Shown: positions 22,951 to 35,618 of the stretch, piece after piece
Layout of the letters: every line of letters begins with the position of its first letter
Numbering within the stretch: the first letter of the stretch is position 1
NCBI RefSeq assembly: GCF_010015585.1
Contig: NW_022985070.1
Coordinates: 1,314,970 to 1,378,969 of the forward strand
DNA from: Eremomyces bilateralis CBS 781.70
Lineage: Eukaryota > Ascomycota > Dothideomycetes > Eremomycetales > Eremomycetaceae
Reading direction: 5' to 3'
Length of the DNA stretch: 64,000 nt
The notes under the pieces: model-generated
What the model was told of the DNA's origin: nothing
The model's database searches: none
The model's input: the letters and a program-made list of their open reading frames with translations, nothing else
Translations under genes and position numbers: made by a program

Positions 22951-25900
22951 ATGAAGACGAAAAAGCGCCCAGCTGAGGCGACGTCTGAGTCGCTTCAATC
23001 AAAGGCCACGGATTCAACAACCACCAGAGAACGGAAGAGGCACCGAAAAAGTTCGGCCGCCGAGTCAATCCCACCCGCTTCGACAGAGAAAACCTCGACA
23101 GAGAAACCCGAGCCTGCAAAAGCAGTATCGCTCCTCCGGACCGAAGAGAAAGCTTTCCCTCGTGGTGGTGCAAGTGCTCTCACGCCACTTGAACATAAGC
23201 AGATCCAAATCCAGGCCACCCAAGATGTTCTGTTTGAGCAGGGTGGAGCCAAACGCACCGCTCCGGAGTCGAGTGATGACGAAGGCAGCACTTCGGGCCG
23301 TGTGAAGGAACCGCAGACCAAGAGGGCTAGGAGGCCGAAAGGGAAAGCCAATGCTGCGGATGAAGCACCGAAGGATGATATGGGCATTAAACCTGAAGGA
23401 CTGAGTTACAAAGTAAGGGGAAATTCCATGTACGCAGTTCATTTAACTTACAGTCAATTTAGCGCCTCGTCATAGGTTCACTTGTCCTGGGCCAGGTCAC
23501 CCGAATCACCTCTCGAGACGTTTGCCTCGCTCTCCCGAACAATCTGGTTGGATATGTACCGCTGACTAGCATCTCACCGACTATCAACCAAAAGGTCGAG
23601 AGCCTATTGGAGGATTCGGAGCCAGACGAAGCCAATTCAGAAGATGAAGATGACATTGATCTGGAGAGCATGTTCTACGTCGGCCAATATCTCCGCGCCT
23701 ATGTGACCTCCACTGAAGGACATGCGGTGGAAACCAAATCGAAGGCCAAGAGGCGGATTGAACTTTCACTTGAATCGAACCTTGTCAACAGTGGAATATC
23801 AAAGGACGATATTGTGGCAGGATCGATGCTTCAAGCCACCGTTTCAAGCGTGGAAGATCATGGACTTGTCCTCGACTTGGGACTCTCGGAGTCTTCAACG
23901 AAAGGGTTCATGCCTGCGGCTGAGCTTAGCCCGGAATTTCCCCTTTCCAAGATCCAGACTGGAACGGTTCTCTTTTGTCTTGTCACGGGTTTCGAGTCGA
24001 ACAAACGCGTTGTGAAGCTATCCTGCGACAGCAAAAAACTGCGCGCTCTCGAAAAGTACTGCGTCCTCGACGCGCCATCCATTCGGATCCTTCTCCCTGG
24101 AACCGCAGTGGAGGTCCTGGTCACCGAATCCTCTGAGACTGGCGTGGTCGGAAAAGTAATGGGCATGCTGGATGTCACTGCGGATTTTGTGCACTGTGGA
24201 CTGAATTTACCAAATCAGCGTTCAGCCGAAGCGATGAAAGAAGGTTCCAAGGTCCGCGGCCGCATTATTTGTACATTCCCGAATGCCGAACCTCCCAAGA
24301 TGGGCGTGTCGTTCCTCGATCACGTCCGAACCTTGCAGAATTCTGCCACAATCTCTGAGGGCCATCCAGTCATGGAAACGCGACCATTATCGTCTTTTGT
24401 CGACGCTGCTAAGGTCTACAAGGTCGATCGGCTCAGAGGATTATTCGTCGATGTCGGCATGGAACATACCCCTGGATTTGTCCACATTTCAAGGGTCAGC
24501 GATAAGAATATTGCGTCGTTGTCGGCTTCGGAAGGGTCTTTCAAGATTGGTTCCTCCCACCGAGCTCGAATTATCGGATTCAACCAGATGGATGGCGTCT
24601 TCTCGCTCGCCATGGACGAGAAAACCCTTAACGAGCCTTTCTTGCGCATTGAAGACCTTCCCATCGGCGATGTGCTGTCCGGAACGGTCGAGAAGATTGT
24701 GATCAATGACCGTGGGATTGGAGGAGTTTTGGTCAAGTTGTCGGACGGCATCATTGGTCTGGTTCCCGAAATGCACATGTCTGATGTACGGCTCGAGCAC
24801 CCCGAAAAGCGCTTCCGGGAGGGCATGTCAGTGCGAGTCAGAGTGCTCTCGACGAATCCCGAGAGACGCCTCATTCGTCTTACGATGAAAAAGAGCCTGG
24901 TCAATTCGGATGCCACTCTTTTCAAAGATATCCGGAACATTGCGCCGGGTGACTCCTCTCCGGGTACCATCGTCAGCTTGTTGCCAACTGGGGCTGTGGT
25001 TCAATTCTACGGATCCGTACGTGCCTTCCTTCCAGTATCTGAGATGAGTGAGGCGTACATCAAAGATCCTGCTCAACACTTCCGGACGGGTCAAGTGGTC
25101 AACGTCCATGTTCTGAGCGTTGACCCCGACTCGAACAAAATGGTGGTTTCCTGCCGAGATCCCGCTGCATTTGGTGAAGCCCAGAAGGAAGCTTTCGCTT
25201 CCATCCATGTGGGCGACCTGGTCAAGGGCGCCGTCACCGACAAGTCATCCGACGTCGTGACGTTCCGGATAGGGGATGCTGGTATCAAGGCAACCCTCCA
25301 CCTCATTCAACTCACCGATGGTTCCGAAAAGAAATGCGCAGCGGATTTGAAACGACTCCGACCTGGACAGACCCTCGATAACCTGGTTGTGCTCGAGAAG
25401 GTCGAGAAACGAAATTTGCTCTATGTATCAGCGAAACCTTCATTGGTCGCGGAAACACGCGCAGGTAGTCTCATCAAAGCATTCGAAGATGTAAAGGAGG
25501 GGAAGACCGTGCGTGGCTTCGTACGAGGCGTCAGTGCTGACGGGGTCTTCGTTCAGTTTGCTGGAGCGATAGTTGGGTTCCTGCATAAATCCCAGCTTGA
25601 CGAGAAGGCATTGAAACTTCCAGACTTTGGGATGACCAAGGGCCAGTCGGTGTCTGCAAAAGTCCTCACAGTCGATCCTGCCACCAACAGGTTCTTTTTG
25701 TCGAAGAAGAGTGGCCCTCAGCCGGAGCGCTCCACAGAAAGCAATGGTACTGACCAGAAATCAATTGGACAACCCGTCACCAATGCTGTCGACGGGGTAT
25801 CCAAGCTGTCCACTGATTATGCCGTTGGAGTCACGACGAAGGCTCGAATCACGGCTGCGAAGGATACGCAGCTGAACGTTCTTCTAGCAGACAACGTTCA

Positions 25901-28436
25901 AGGTCGAATTGATGTCTCCGAAGTGTTTGACAACTGGGAAGACATCAAAGACCGGAAGTATCCTTTGAAAAGCTTCCATAAAGGCCAGATACTATCTGTC
26001 CAAATCATCGGCATTCACGATGCGAGAAGCCACAAGTTCTTGCCCATCTCTCATCGGGGGGGTAAAGTTCCAGTGTTCGAACTCACTGCAAAGCCGAAGA
26101 CCCTCCAAGGCGGTCAGATTCTATCCATGGACCAACTTTCGACTGGCAAAACGTACACAGCATTCGTCAACAACATCGATGCTAGATGCGTTTGGGTCAA
26201 CCTCTCGCCTTCAGTCCGAGGACGCGTCGATCTCATGGATCTCTCGGATGACCTATCACTACTCTCGGATGTGCAACACAATTTCCCGATCGGCTCCGCG
26301 GTGCGTGTTCGCGTCAAATCCATCGATGTCGAATCGAACAGACTTGATCTTTCGGCGACATCGACCGACTCCAGTGAACCCCTCACCCTCCGCGATCTCT
26401 CCCACAACATGGTCATCCCAGGTCGTGTTACGAAGGTTACCGAGCGCTACCTCATGATCCAACTTTCTAGCACCATCTCCGGCCAGGTGCCCTTGACGGA
26501 GCTTTCGGACGATTTCTCCCTCGCGAAGACCTCGGCGTATAACAACAATGATATCGTCCGAGCATGCGTGCTGAATGTCGACCTTCCCAATAAACAAGTC
26601 ATGCTCTCCCTACGACCATCTCACGTCCTTAGCTCGGGCCTTCCTGTGCGAGACCCGCCGATCGCGGACATTTCGCAAATCAAAATGAACGACGTTCGTC
26701 GGGGTTTTGTCAAGAACGTGTCGGCCCAAGGCGTCTTTGTCTCGCTCAGCCCCAAGGTCACGGCGTTCGTGAGAGTCTCGGAGCTCTCAGATGCTTATCT
26801 AAAGGACTGGAAGTCAAAGTTCGAAGTCGATCAATTGGTGGAAGGAAAGGTTATCCACGTCGACACCGACACGAACCAGTTGCAACTGAGCCTCAAAGAA
26901 TCTGTTCTGAACCCCGACTATGTCCGTCCTCTGGGTCTCGATGACATTAAACGGGGCCAAGTCGTGACCGGAAAGGTCAGGAAAGTGGAAGATTACGGTG
27001 TTTTCATCTTGGTGGACAATTCGAAGAACGTTAGTGGTCTCTGTCACCGCAGCGAGATCGCGGACGATCCCGTCAAAGACGTGAAGAGTCTCTACCAAGA
27101 AGGTGATATTGTGAAGGCAAAGGTTGTCAAGGTCGACTTGGAAAAGCGTAGGGTCAACTTCAGCCTCAAGGCTTCACATTTCGCCTCTGAGGATGAGGAT
27201 GTTCTATCCGAGGCAGAAGATGACATGGACGACGAAGAAACAGGTGGGGTCGAAATTGTCCAGGAAGGACATCCAGTGGCCGGCCAAGACCGGGAAGATG
27301 CTACCAGAACCGATTCGGTTGACGTTCACATGGGCAATACCGAGTCGAATGGTGCTAGTGAGCAAACCTCCACGGTTTTGGATCGCCTGAAGGTGGCTTC
27401 GTTCGATTGGACGGGGCTCTCTCTTGCGGAAAAGATCAATGGCACCAATGATGACAGCGATGGGGAGCTTTCGACCAAGAAGAAGAAGCGAAGGAAGCCG
27501 GAGATCAAAGTCGACATGACCGGAGACTTGGACAAGTACGGGCCACGTTCAGTCGCAGACTACGAACGACAGCTTTTGGGTCAGCCCAACTCCTCGAGCC
27601 TGTGGATTCAGTACATGGCGTTCCAACTCCAGTTGGGCGAGGTGGACAAGGCGAGGAACATTGCGGAACGAGCCCTGCGCACGATCAACATCCGAGAAGA
27701 CGACGAGAAGTTGAATGTCTGGGTCGCCATGCTGAACCTCGAAAATGCCTTTGGAAGCGACGAATCCATGCAGGAAACGTTCCAGCGAGCCTGCCAGTAT
27801 AACGACACGAAAGAGATGCACGAAAGACTAGCAAGTATCTACATTGAGTCCGGCAAGCACGATGTAAGTCGACCGATCTGTGAGTTTTCCGAGTGCGTTT
27901 GCTAACACTGGTTACAGAGAGCCGAAGATCTCTTTGCTTCCATGGTGAAGAACAAGTCCATCTCCCCCGACCCAACCTTCTGGATCAACTACGCCACGTT
28001 CGTCATGTCCACGCTGAACCAGCCCGATCGAGCCCGAGCGCTCCTTCAACGGGCCACCCAGTCGGTTCCGAGCGACTTGCACCGGCAACTTACCATGAAG
28101 TTCGCTGCTCTCGAGTTCCAGTCGCGCAATGGCAACGCGGAGCGAGGACGTACTGTGTTCGAGGGGCTGGTCGACACGTGGCCTAAGAAATGGGATATTT
28201 GGGATGTCTGGATGTCGTTGGAGAAGAGCAAGAAAGAGTCCGAGCATGTGCGAGCATTGTATGGGCGCATGAGCGAGAGGAAGATGAAGAAGAAGAGGGC
28301 AAAGTCTTTCTTTAAGCAATGGTTTGATTGGGAAGAATCGTTTGGAAGCGAACAAGGGCTTGAGGATGTCAAGAAGCGGGCTGCTGCATATGTTGAAAAA
28401 ATGCAGGAAGACAAGGACAAGATGGAGGAGGATTAG
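22951..28436 (+). CDS. RRP5: Rrp5, S1-repeat rRNA processing factor
   Basis: Three exons, 22951-23412, 23463-27863 and 27918-28436, encode 1793 aa, the usual size. The N-terminus is charged and nucleolar in type. From about residue 155 to 1430 a long series of S1 RNA-binding repeats is visible, with recurring signatures such as [19 protein letters not shown] and [18 protein letters not shown]. After an acidic linker, HAT/TPR-like helices run to the C-terminus ([25 protein letters not shown] and similar). Rrp5 is needed for cleavages at A0-A3 and so for both 40S and 60S subunits. Both introns have consensus GTAAGN donors. The gene lies directly downstream of a MITE insertion and converges with MRT4. 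Confidence 0.95.
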
Positions 28437-28676
28437 GCTGCGACAACCATGCATTCCGGTTGCTTTGGATGTGTCTTCCAATGAATCAGCCAGCACTGTC
28501 GTAATCTTCAAGTTTGATATATTCATTGGCGTATACCGCGTAAATTACATCACAATTGCTCCCACCTGCTTGACCTAAAACGCCGCCTGGGAATTTACCC
28601 CGTATAATTTTCCGTATTGACGCCGTGATTCAAGAAACCGACAAAGCAGGCTCAGCAATCCTCCTCAGTCCTCGCT

Positions 28677-29537
28677 CTACGCGTCCATGTCGGTGTCCTC
28701 ATCTCCCTTCTCCGCACTGTCATCCAATACCGTCGTTGTCTGTGCCTCTGCACTCCAATACCTGGTTCGTGTTAGAGCTGGCAATAAAGTTGAGCGATCA
28801 GAAACTTACGCCTTCACTCTCACCTGGAACTCCGCCACTTCGACACCGAAGAATTTCAATATCGCGCTTTGGTGCCCTGTGAGAACCTCACCCTTTTTGC
28901 ACACTGTGTAGTCCTCATCGAGGAGGACATCTCCCTTCTCTAACCGTGTGGGTAGTCCCTGCGCCCGCAAATGCACCTCTTGCATAGCCGTGACCTTTAC
29001 ATCATCCTTCGCCGGGATCTCTCCCCCTCGTGTATACACGATGCCCGCAGGGACGACGTATTTCCGGGACGCGACGGTGCCCGCACGACCGTATGCCCCG
29101 CTGGTCATGGACTTCAGGTCTTCGAGGAGGTCGTCGGGCTTCCGGGACGAGAAGATCAGACCGGTCGGTCCATCTAGATGCTCGGACAGGGTGTGCAATC
29201 CGGGCTGCGGCTCGGTCGCTGGCGTCGTGCCCATCGCTCTCGCCATGATTCGGTTCCGTCCAAAGAATATCCTAGGAGCGAGCAATTAGCTTGATTCTTC
29301 GGGTCGGAGGTCCCTGGGCAATGCCGAGGAGACAGCGGCGTACCTGCTATCCGCTGCTAAGCTCGTCCGCACGCCTTTGAGATGGTTGTTCCGCATGTTG
29401 TCCACAAACACCACATATCCGTACGGGTACTTCTCGGCGGCCTCTTCCACATTGGTCTGGAGGAGTTGGAGATCCTCCTTCGTCTTCTTTTCCACCTTGG
29501 ACAGGTGGACAACCCTTGCTCTCTTTGACTTCGGCAT
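28677..29537 (-). CDS. MRT4: Mrt4, ribosome assembly factor related to P0
   Basis: Three exons on the minus strand, 29537-29344, 29271-28810 and 28761-28677, encode 246 aa. The start MPKSKRARVVHLSKVEKKTKED is the family hallmark, so the upstream in-frame Met at 29564 is rejected. The first splice restores DSR-IFFGRNRIMARAMG, the conserved P0-like core. The last exon encodes YWSAEAQTTTV and an acidic tail ending DTDMDA. Mrt4 occupies the P0 site on pre-60S particles in the nucleolus and is exchanged for P0 late in maturation with the help of Yvh1. CGAAATTT (AAATTTCG on the coding strand) lies at 29651-29658, 114 bp before the start. Confidence 0.95.
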
Positions 29538-30041
29538 TTTGCGATCAATGCGACAGCGGAACAAGAGAAATTATGTGGAGGGAACGGGGTGAAATTGGCA
29601 GGTATCGGTGGTGGGCGTGGAAACTTGAAATGCGTACAGCGGGCATGATTCGAAATTTCATATCGCGGAACGGAAATTTTACGCGCGACCAGGGTCTGCG
29701 GTATAGGTGTCTGTCGTCCACCGTATCAACCCAACCCTCCAATCACAAATTGATCTCCGTTTGACTGGCAAGAAATCGCGAGGCATAGTCACGTGGTCTA
29801 TGTGACTTCAATTGGAGCCTCAAAGCCTCAGGCACTCATAATTATCACCAACGTCTCGCGCAAGCTTCACGACATTGACGACTGTTTGAGATATCCTGTT
29901 CGCAATTCAGAATACACCACATCAATCCTGCATATTACAGAGTATTTAGTCAAAAATTGATATGGCATCTCAGGGTCAAGGTTTATTCTAGGCCGCACCA
30001 CACCATCATGTGCAGAATAGCCTCGCGACCAGCATCTAAGA
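29538..30041. promoter_or_regulatory. divergent promoter MRT4 / MDM10
   Basis: 504 bp between divergent starts. AAATTTCG (minus strand) at 29651-29658 and a TCACGTGG box near 29790 are present. No other gene is seen. Confidence 0.5.
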
Positions 30042-31317
30042 ATGCTGGGCTTCATGGACTACATTCAACATGCCTTCCATCTGGCCTCACAATGGAACAG
30101 TGACAACTCATACAGTTCGCTGACGGCCTCAGCACGAGGTTTGGTTTCTCGGGACGTCTATTCAAAAGTACACGTGCTGACGGATCCTGGGAAGACATCT
30201 TAGATTTTGACATCCCGCGAGGGTTGCGGTTCAGCGTCTCGTCTCTTTCGTCCCCCAACTTCGCGAACTCCTACACCTTCGGCACGAGCGGCGTCGTCGA
30301 TGGCTCACTTTCGTACCTCTACTCGTCCTTGCCCTTGCAGGTCGCGTCGAGAAGCAAACACATCGATCTCACGGAGCTGATCCGTGGCTATCGTCATGTG
30401 TTAGAGCTGCGCCGTCCCGATAACCCTTGGTGGTGGGAGACCTGGCATCGAGGAAAACGGGTCGACCGACTAGGTGCGTATTTCGCTATGGACAACACTT
30501 ATACGCGCTTCTGATGGTGAAGGAAGCGACCCTATTGTATGGCCGACTCTACGTTCCCGCGTCGAGACTCGAAGCGCTATATCTCCGCCGGATTTCACCG
30601 ACGCGTCAAGTGCATCTTTCCTGCGTCAGCGACGAGCGACTGCAGAACGGAGGAACCATATTGGCCCTCCTGCAAGACGATCGGGCCAAGTCCTCGACCG
30701 AATACCTCTTCAGCACCGATAGCGCCCTGCTCGGGGTCCGGGGCCTGTACAATTTCGGCCCCGATCCACGATCCTCGACATTCCCTCCCAATCTTCTCAG
30801 TCGATTCTCGGTAGGCGGAGAGCTCTATTATGGACTTCTGAACGCTTCCGGAGGCTGCTCCACTGGGCTCCGCTTCACCACTCTGCCCGCACATGCGGGG
30901 TTTCCTTACACCATGACGCTGACTTTGAACCCTCTCATGGGGAACCTCAGCTCTACCTATTCAGTTAAAGCCGGGAGAAATCTGTCCATGTGCAGTCGGT
31001 TTGATTTCAATTTCTACAGCTACGAGAGCGATTTTGTGGTTGGCTGGGAGGTCTGGAGAAGGCGTGCGCGCCCGATGGAGTCAGCATCTGACCGGTTGGC
31101 AGAAGACGTCCTCAGCAAACCAGTCCCAACCCTGCGGGATAAGGAGGACGATGTGGAGGGGGTCCTCAAAGCTCGCATTGACCAGAACTGGAGGATTGGT
31201 CTCCTCTGGGAGGGGCGGATCAAGGAACTCCTAGTGACACTAGGTGCGAGCATCGACCTACGGAATCGCGACCAAATTGCGAGGTCCGTTGGCCTGGAAA
31301 TCCAATATTCTTCTTAA
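30042..31317 (+). CDS. MDM10: Mdm10, mitochondrial outer-membrane beta-barrel of ERMES
   Basis: Three exons, 30042-30138, 30195-30473 and 30527-31317, encode 388 aa. The start [12 protein letters not shown], the block [15 protein letters not shown] followed by [11 protein letters not shown], and [20 protein letters not shown] and [10 protein letters not shown] are all Mdm10 signatures. Mdm10 is a 19-strand barrel that anchors the ER-mitochondria tether (with Mmm1, Mdm12, Mdm34) and also binds the SAM complex to help assemble Tom40. Intron 1 begins GTTTGG, a weaker donor, but is required to avoid a stop and to give [12 protein letters not shown]. Intron 2 uses acceptor GGAAG. It is somewhat shorter than Aspergillus orthologues, probably from shorter loops. 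The TIR-bounded NLR segment starts 115 bp downstream. Confidence 0.88.
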
Positions 31318-31432
31318 TGAAGATGAAGAGAACCCGAACCGAGAAGGGGCGGCTTTTCTACAGCCCTGGGAGAACAGCTAACAGATCCTTCCGCTGAATC
31401 ATCATAGTGTGCGCTCCTTTTCAAAGGGGCTA

Positions 31433-31920
31433 ACCTCCCCCCCTGCGTGATGGAACGCCCGCTGTGCTGGAACGAATTCGAGGTACTTTGCCTTCAACCC
31501 CACTCAGAGGCTCTATGGATATTGTACTTCTTATAAATCCTTATAAAATCTGTTTCCCGGCCCATCTTAAACATATGAGACGGCGTAAACCATAAAAATT
31601 ACGATTGCGTGGTCACCGGTCGGCCAATTTCGGGGCAGCACTCGGAATGCATCTTCGACGCTGAGATACTATGCCTATGCTACAACGCCACCATCATCGT
31701 AGTTTCTTTTCAAAAAGCCATAAACGAATGATCCTAAATCATATAATCCCGTTGTAATGCTAGAAGTCCTTTATCCAGAGCATGCGTTGTGTTGGAAGCG
31801 ATCTTAGATATTTCGACCATGCAGGTCGGTACTAGCAGGCGATCGCACTTCCTCTTTCGGCGACCCATACAGTCATGGGGCTATTATATAATAACTAGTA
31901 CATTGTAAATTACAATGACC
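31433..31920 (+). repeat. left terminal inverted repeat (~488 bp)
   Basis: Pairs with the reverse complement of 35619-36103 along its full length. The best-conserved stretches are the outer ~80 bp, GCAGCACTCGGAAT, the block around AGAAGTCCTTTATCCAGAGC, and CACTTCCTCTTTCGGCGACC. No open frame is visible. Confidence 0.88.
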
Positions 31921-32407
31921 TAACATGTCTCCCTAATGATGGCCTTGGCAGACTAACGCTCTTGGGTGTCACTAAGTGTCCCTGTGTGAAGGAAACCAGC
32001 GTGAACTGTGAAGGCAAGCACCAGACCCAAAACTTGAGAGTCAGCGTAATGTATGAATTTGAACGACCAGCCACATGTCCGAGTTTCTCGATGACTCTCC
32101 GTCTGAGACGATCTTAAACAGATGTTAGCCGTGTGCATCCTCGACTTATCGACATAATGTGCCAACTATGGTTGACGAAGACATGCACCAGAGAGGATGG
32201 AAGAGAGGCGTTGCAGACCGTCAGGCTCGATAAGCCACAACTCGGTGTCGCTCAGCCTTGTATAATCGAAACCTCCGCAGCCTTGTGCCTGATCACATTG
32301 TTCATCGTCGTCTGTCTTGATGTGCCAGCTACTATGTGGTTCGAATTTCCCAGACCAGGCGTCACGATTTCTCGATAACGGCGATCTGTCGATTCCTGCG
32401 ACCAACG
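31921..32407. other. NLR 5' region inside the TIR-bounded segment
   Basis: 487 bp between the left inverted repeat and the NLR start codon. No other gene is supported. The region upstream of 32408 is open in the NLR frame back to 32336, but family conservation favours the start at 32408. Confidence 0.5.
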
Positions 32408-35360
32408 ATGCGCCTCTTAAAGCTCGACGGCAACGGCGAGTTCAGCCTGGAAACATTCCAAACCACGATCCCTCCTTATGCCATACTTTCTCATACGTGG
32501 GGAAGCGACAGCGATGAAGTCACATTCAAGGACGTCACGGATAGTGCCGGAAAGCAGAAGGTTGGATACCAGAAGCTGGTATTCTGCGGAGGTCAAGCGA
32601 AAGCTGACGGTCTATCCTATTTCTGGGTGGACACCTGCTGTATTGACAAATCGAATAGTACCGAGCTGGCAGAGACGATCAACTCTATGTTTCTCTGGTA
32701 CCAGAATGCCGCACGATGTTACGTCTATCTATCCGATGTTTCGGTACGCACGCCGGACGGTCTAGTGTCTCATATCGAATGGGAATCATCCTTTCGTAAT
32801 AGTCGATGGTTCACACGAGGATGGACGCTCCAAGAGCTTGTCGCGCCGAAAACCGTCGAATTCTATTCCCGAGACCACGTCCGACTAGGTGATAAGAAGT
32901 CACTCGAACGAAGCATCTACGATAGAACTGAAGTCGCTATCGAGGCACTCCAAGGCCGTTCGCTTTGTGATTTTAGCATCGAGGAGAGGTTTCAATGGGT
33001 TAAGAAGCGACAAACGACTAAAGAGGAGGATATGGCATACTGCCTTCTTGGGATTTTTCAAGTCTTCTTACCGCCTATTTATGGCGAAGGGCGAGAGCAT
33101 GCAATAAGAAGGCTGCGACGAGAGATCGAGGACTCCGAGCACAACAGCTCGCGTCCATGTAGGACCTTTGATTTCGAATGTGCGTATCTCTTTGCTAATG
33201 TGCTCCATTTTATAGCGCGAAAGTTGGCACGTACTATCTCTTTCGACCGCAATCCTCGCTTCACCGGTCGCGAATCCGAGCTTTCTCGAATTGAGAAGCT
33301 ACTCTTCCGACATGGCCAAACCACGAAGGTCGCAATCACTGGACTTGGGGGGGTGGGGAAGACGCAGTTAGCGATTGAGATAGCCTATCGGATCACGGAG
33401 AAACAGAGGGACCGCTCAGTATTTTGGATTCCTGCGACCGATCCTGAAACCCTTCTTCAGGCGTACTCGGCAGTAGCCGAAGAGTTAGATATACCCGGAA
33501 GAGATGAGCAAGGAGTAGATGTGAGGCGACTGGTTCAGAAATACCTCAGTAGCGAAGGCGCGGGCCAATGGCTCATGGTGTTTGACAACGCCGACGACAT
33601 GGATATGTGGATGGGAAAATCAACCGCTAGGCAATCTATCCGTCTCCTCGACTGCCTTCCAAGGAGCAATAAGGGAAGTATCCTCTTTACGACGCGAGAT
33701 AGGAAGCTCGCTACTAAGCTAGCGCCTCAGAACTTGGTAGAAGTGCAGGAGATGAACCTAGAGGCGGCTTCGGAGCTCCTGCAGAAATGCCTGAACGGAC
33801 TCGATATAGCGCCCTACCAAACCGCAACCGAAAACTTGCTTACGCAGCTGACTTACCTTCCGCTCGCCATCGTTCAGGCGGCAGCGTATATTAATGCGAA
33901 CGGCATCTCGATCGCGGACTATCTTTCCTTACTCGATGAGCAGGACGAGTCTATAATTGAACTTCTAAGCGAAGACTTTGAGGATAACGGCAGATACGAT
34001 AATATCAAGAACCCAGTGGCCATAACATGGCTAATATCGTTCGAGCGAATTCGGCAGCACGACTCCCTGGCGGCAGACTACTTATCGCTAACAGCATGTG
34101 TTGAACCAAAAGAGATCCCACAGTGTCTTTTTCCACCTGGTCCATCTCGCAAGAAGGAGACAGACGCTATCGGGACGCTTCATGCGTATTCATTTCTTAG
34201 CAAACATCCGGCCAGACTTACGGTCGATCTTCATCGTTTAGTACATGTAGCTGCTCGTAATTGGCTCCAAGAGAACGATCAACTGGCCCAGTGGACCGAA
34301 AAGGCAATTGTGCGACTAGAGGAGATTTTTCCGGATAATACCTACACGAACCGTAGCATATGGAGGGCGTACCTGCCGCACGTGCGCGTTGTGCTGCAGT
34401 CTGACTTCGTCCGGAAGGATTCGAAGAGGAGGATAGATCTCCAATGGAGATATGGAACGTGTCTTGACGCCGACGGACGATGGAGTGAGGCAGAGATTGC
34501 GTATTCCCAGGTGCTCGAAATAGAAACGGGGTTGCTCGGCACAGAGCATCCAGACACGCTGACCAGCATGGCCAACCTGGCGTCGACGTACCGGAATCAA
34601 GGCCGATGGAAGGAGGCCGAAGAGCTGGANNNNNNNNNNNNNNNNNNNNNNNNNNNNNNNNNNNNNNNNNNNNNNNNNNNNNNNNNNNNNNNNNNNNNNN
34701 NNNNNNNNNNNNNNNNNNNNNNNNNNNNNNNNNNNNNNNNNNNNNNNNNNNNNNNNNNNNNNNNNNNNNNNNNNNNNNNNNNNNNNNNNNNNNNNNNNNN
34801 NNNNNNNNNNNNNNNNNNNNNNNNNNNNNNNNNNNNNNNNNNNNNNNNNNNNNNNNNNNNNNNNNNNNNNNNNNNNNNNNNNNNNNNNNNNNNNNNNNNN
34901 NNNNNNNNNNNNNNNNNNNNNNNNNNNNNNNNNNNNNNNNNNNNNNNNNNNNNNNNNNNNNNNNNNNNNNNNNNNNNNNNNNNNNNNNNNNNNNNNNNNN
35001 NNNNNNNNNNNNNNNNNNNNNNNNNNNNNNNNNNNNNNNACGCTGACCAGCATGGCCAACCTGGCGTCGACGTGGAAAGCGCAGGGTCGAGATACAGAGG
35101 CTGTAGGTCTAATGACGGAGTGTGCATGGCTTCGAGAACGGGTGCTAGGGGTTAGCCATACGCTGACCAGCATGGCCAACCTGGCGTCGACGTGGAAAGC
35201 GCAGGGTCGAGATACAGAGGCTGTAGGTCTAATGACGGAGTGTGCATGGCTTCGAGAACGGGTGCTAGGGGTTAGCCATCCGTATTTCATTTCTTCCTCG
35301 AATATGTTGGCGGACTGGGAGGCAGAACAACGAGGTGCTCGCACTGACACAAGCCACTAG
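32408..35360 (+). CDS. NLR-type protein with HET, NB-ARC and TPR domains (assembly gap inside)
   Basis: The start MRLLKLDGNGEFSL is the usual beginning of HET-domain proteins. HET motifs follow: AILSHTWG near residue 25, FWVDTCCIDK near 75, and RGWTLQELVAP near 145. An NB-ARC domain has its P-loop GLGGVGKT at 312-319, a Walker B-like LMVFDNADD and LPLAIVQAAAYI. TPR repeats begin near residue 700 (EHPDTLTSMANLAST...). Positions 34630-35039 are undetermined bases, so the reading frames on either side are not comparable; after the gap the correct frame ends in TAG at 35358-35360. In fungi, HET-NLRs (HET-D/E, VIC genes) sense nonself and trigger incompatibility cell death; repeat units vary rapidly. 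The role here is inferred from architecture. Apart from the gap, no disruption is visible. Confidence 0.85.
34630..35039. other. assembly gap, 410 undetermined bases
   Basis: A run of N falls inside the TPR array of the NLR gene. Identical repeat sequence on both sides suggests the assembler could not resolve the array. True length and repeat number are unknown. Confidence 0.99.
35040..35279 (+). repeat. two 120 bp TPR-coding tandem repeats, essentially identical
   Basis: Units 35040-35159 and 35160-35279 match at every base I compared except possibly the junction base. Each codes for 40 residues starting TLTSMANLASTWKAQG. The first ~35 bases also occur unchanged before the gap (from about 34556). 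Canonical units in this family are 42 residues; the junction lacks the two residues that normally follow SH. Such identity points to recent duplication or gene conversion, or to an assembly error at the gap edge. Confidence 0.9.
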
Positions 35361-35618
35361 GATTGTTGTGGCTGGAGGGCACAATTTTAAAAGACAGAAT
35401 ACCTCTCAAATGTATGGTGAGATGATCGCCAAGCCCTTCTGAGACTGTTAGAAAGTCGAAAGTCTTAAAAATTTGGCCAGCGAATCTCAGTAGCTGTGTT
35501 TCTCCACACAGGGACATTGTTGATGTTCCTGGGTTGGCACCCTCAGCCCATTCTCAGGGACACCTTGCGACACCCAAAAGGGTTAGTCTGGCAAGGCCAG
35601 GATTAGAGAGTCCGGCGA

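Noticed and set aside
29538-29564. Nine extra N-terminal residues of Mrt4
   Set aside because: MPKSKRARVVHLSKVEKK is the conserved start; the extension is translated leader.
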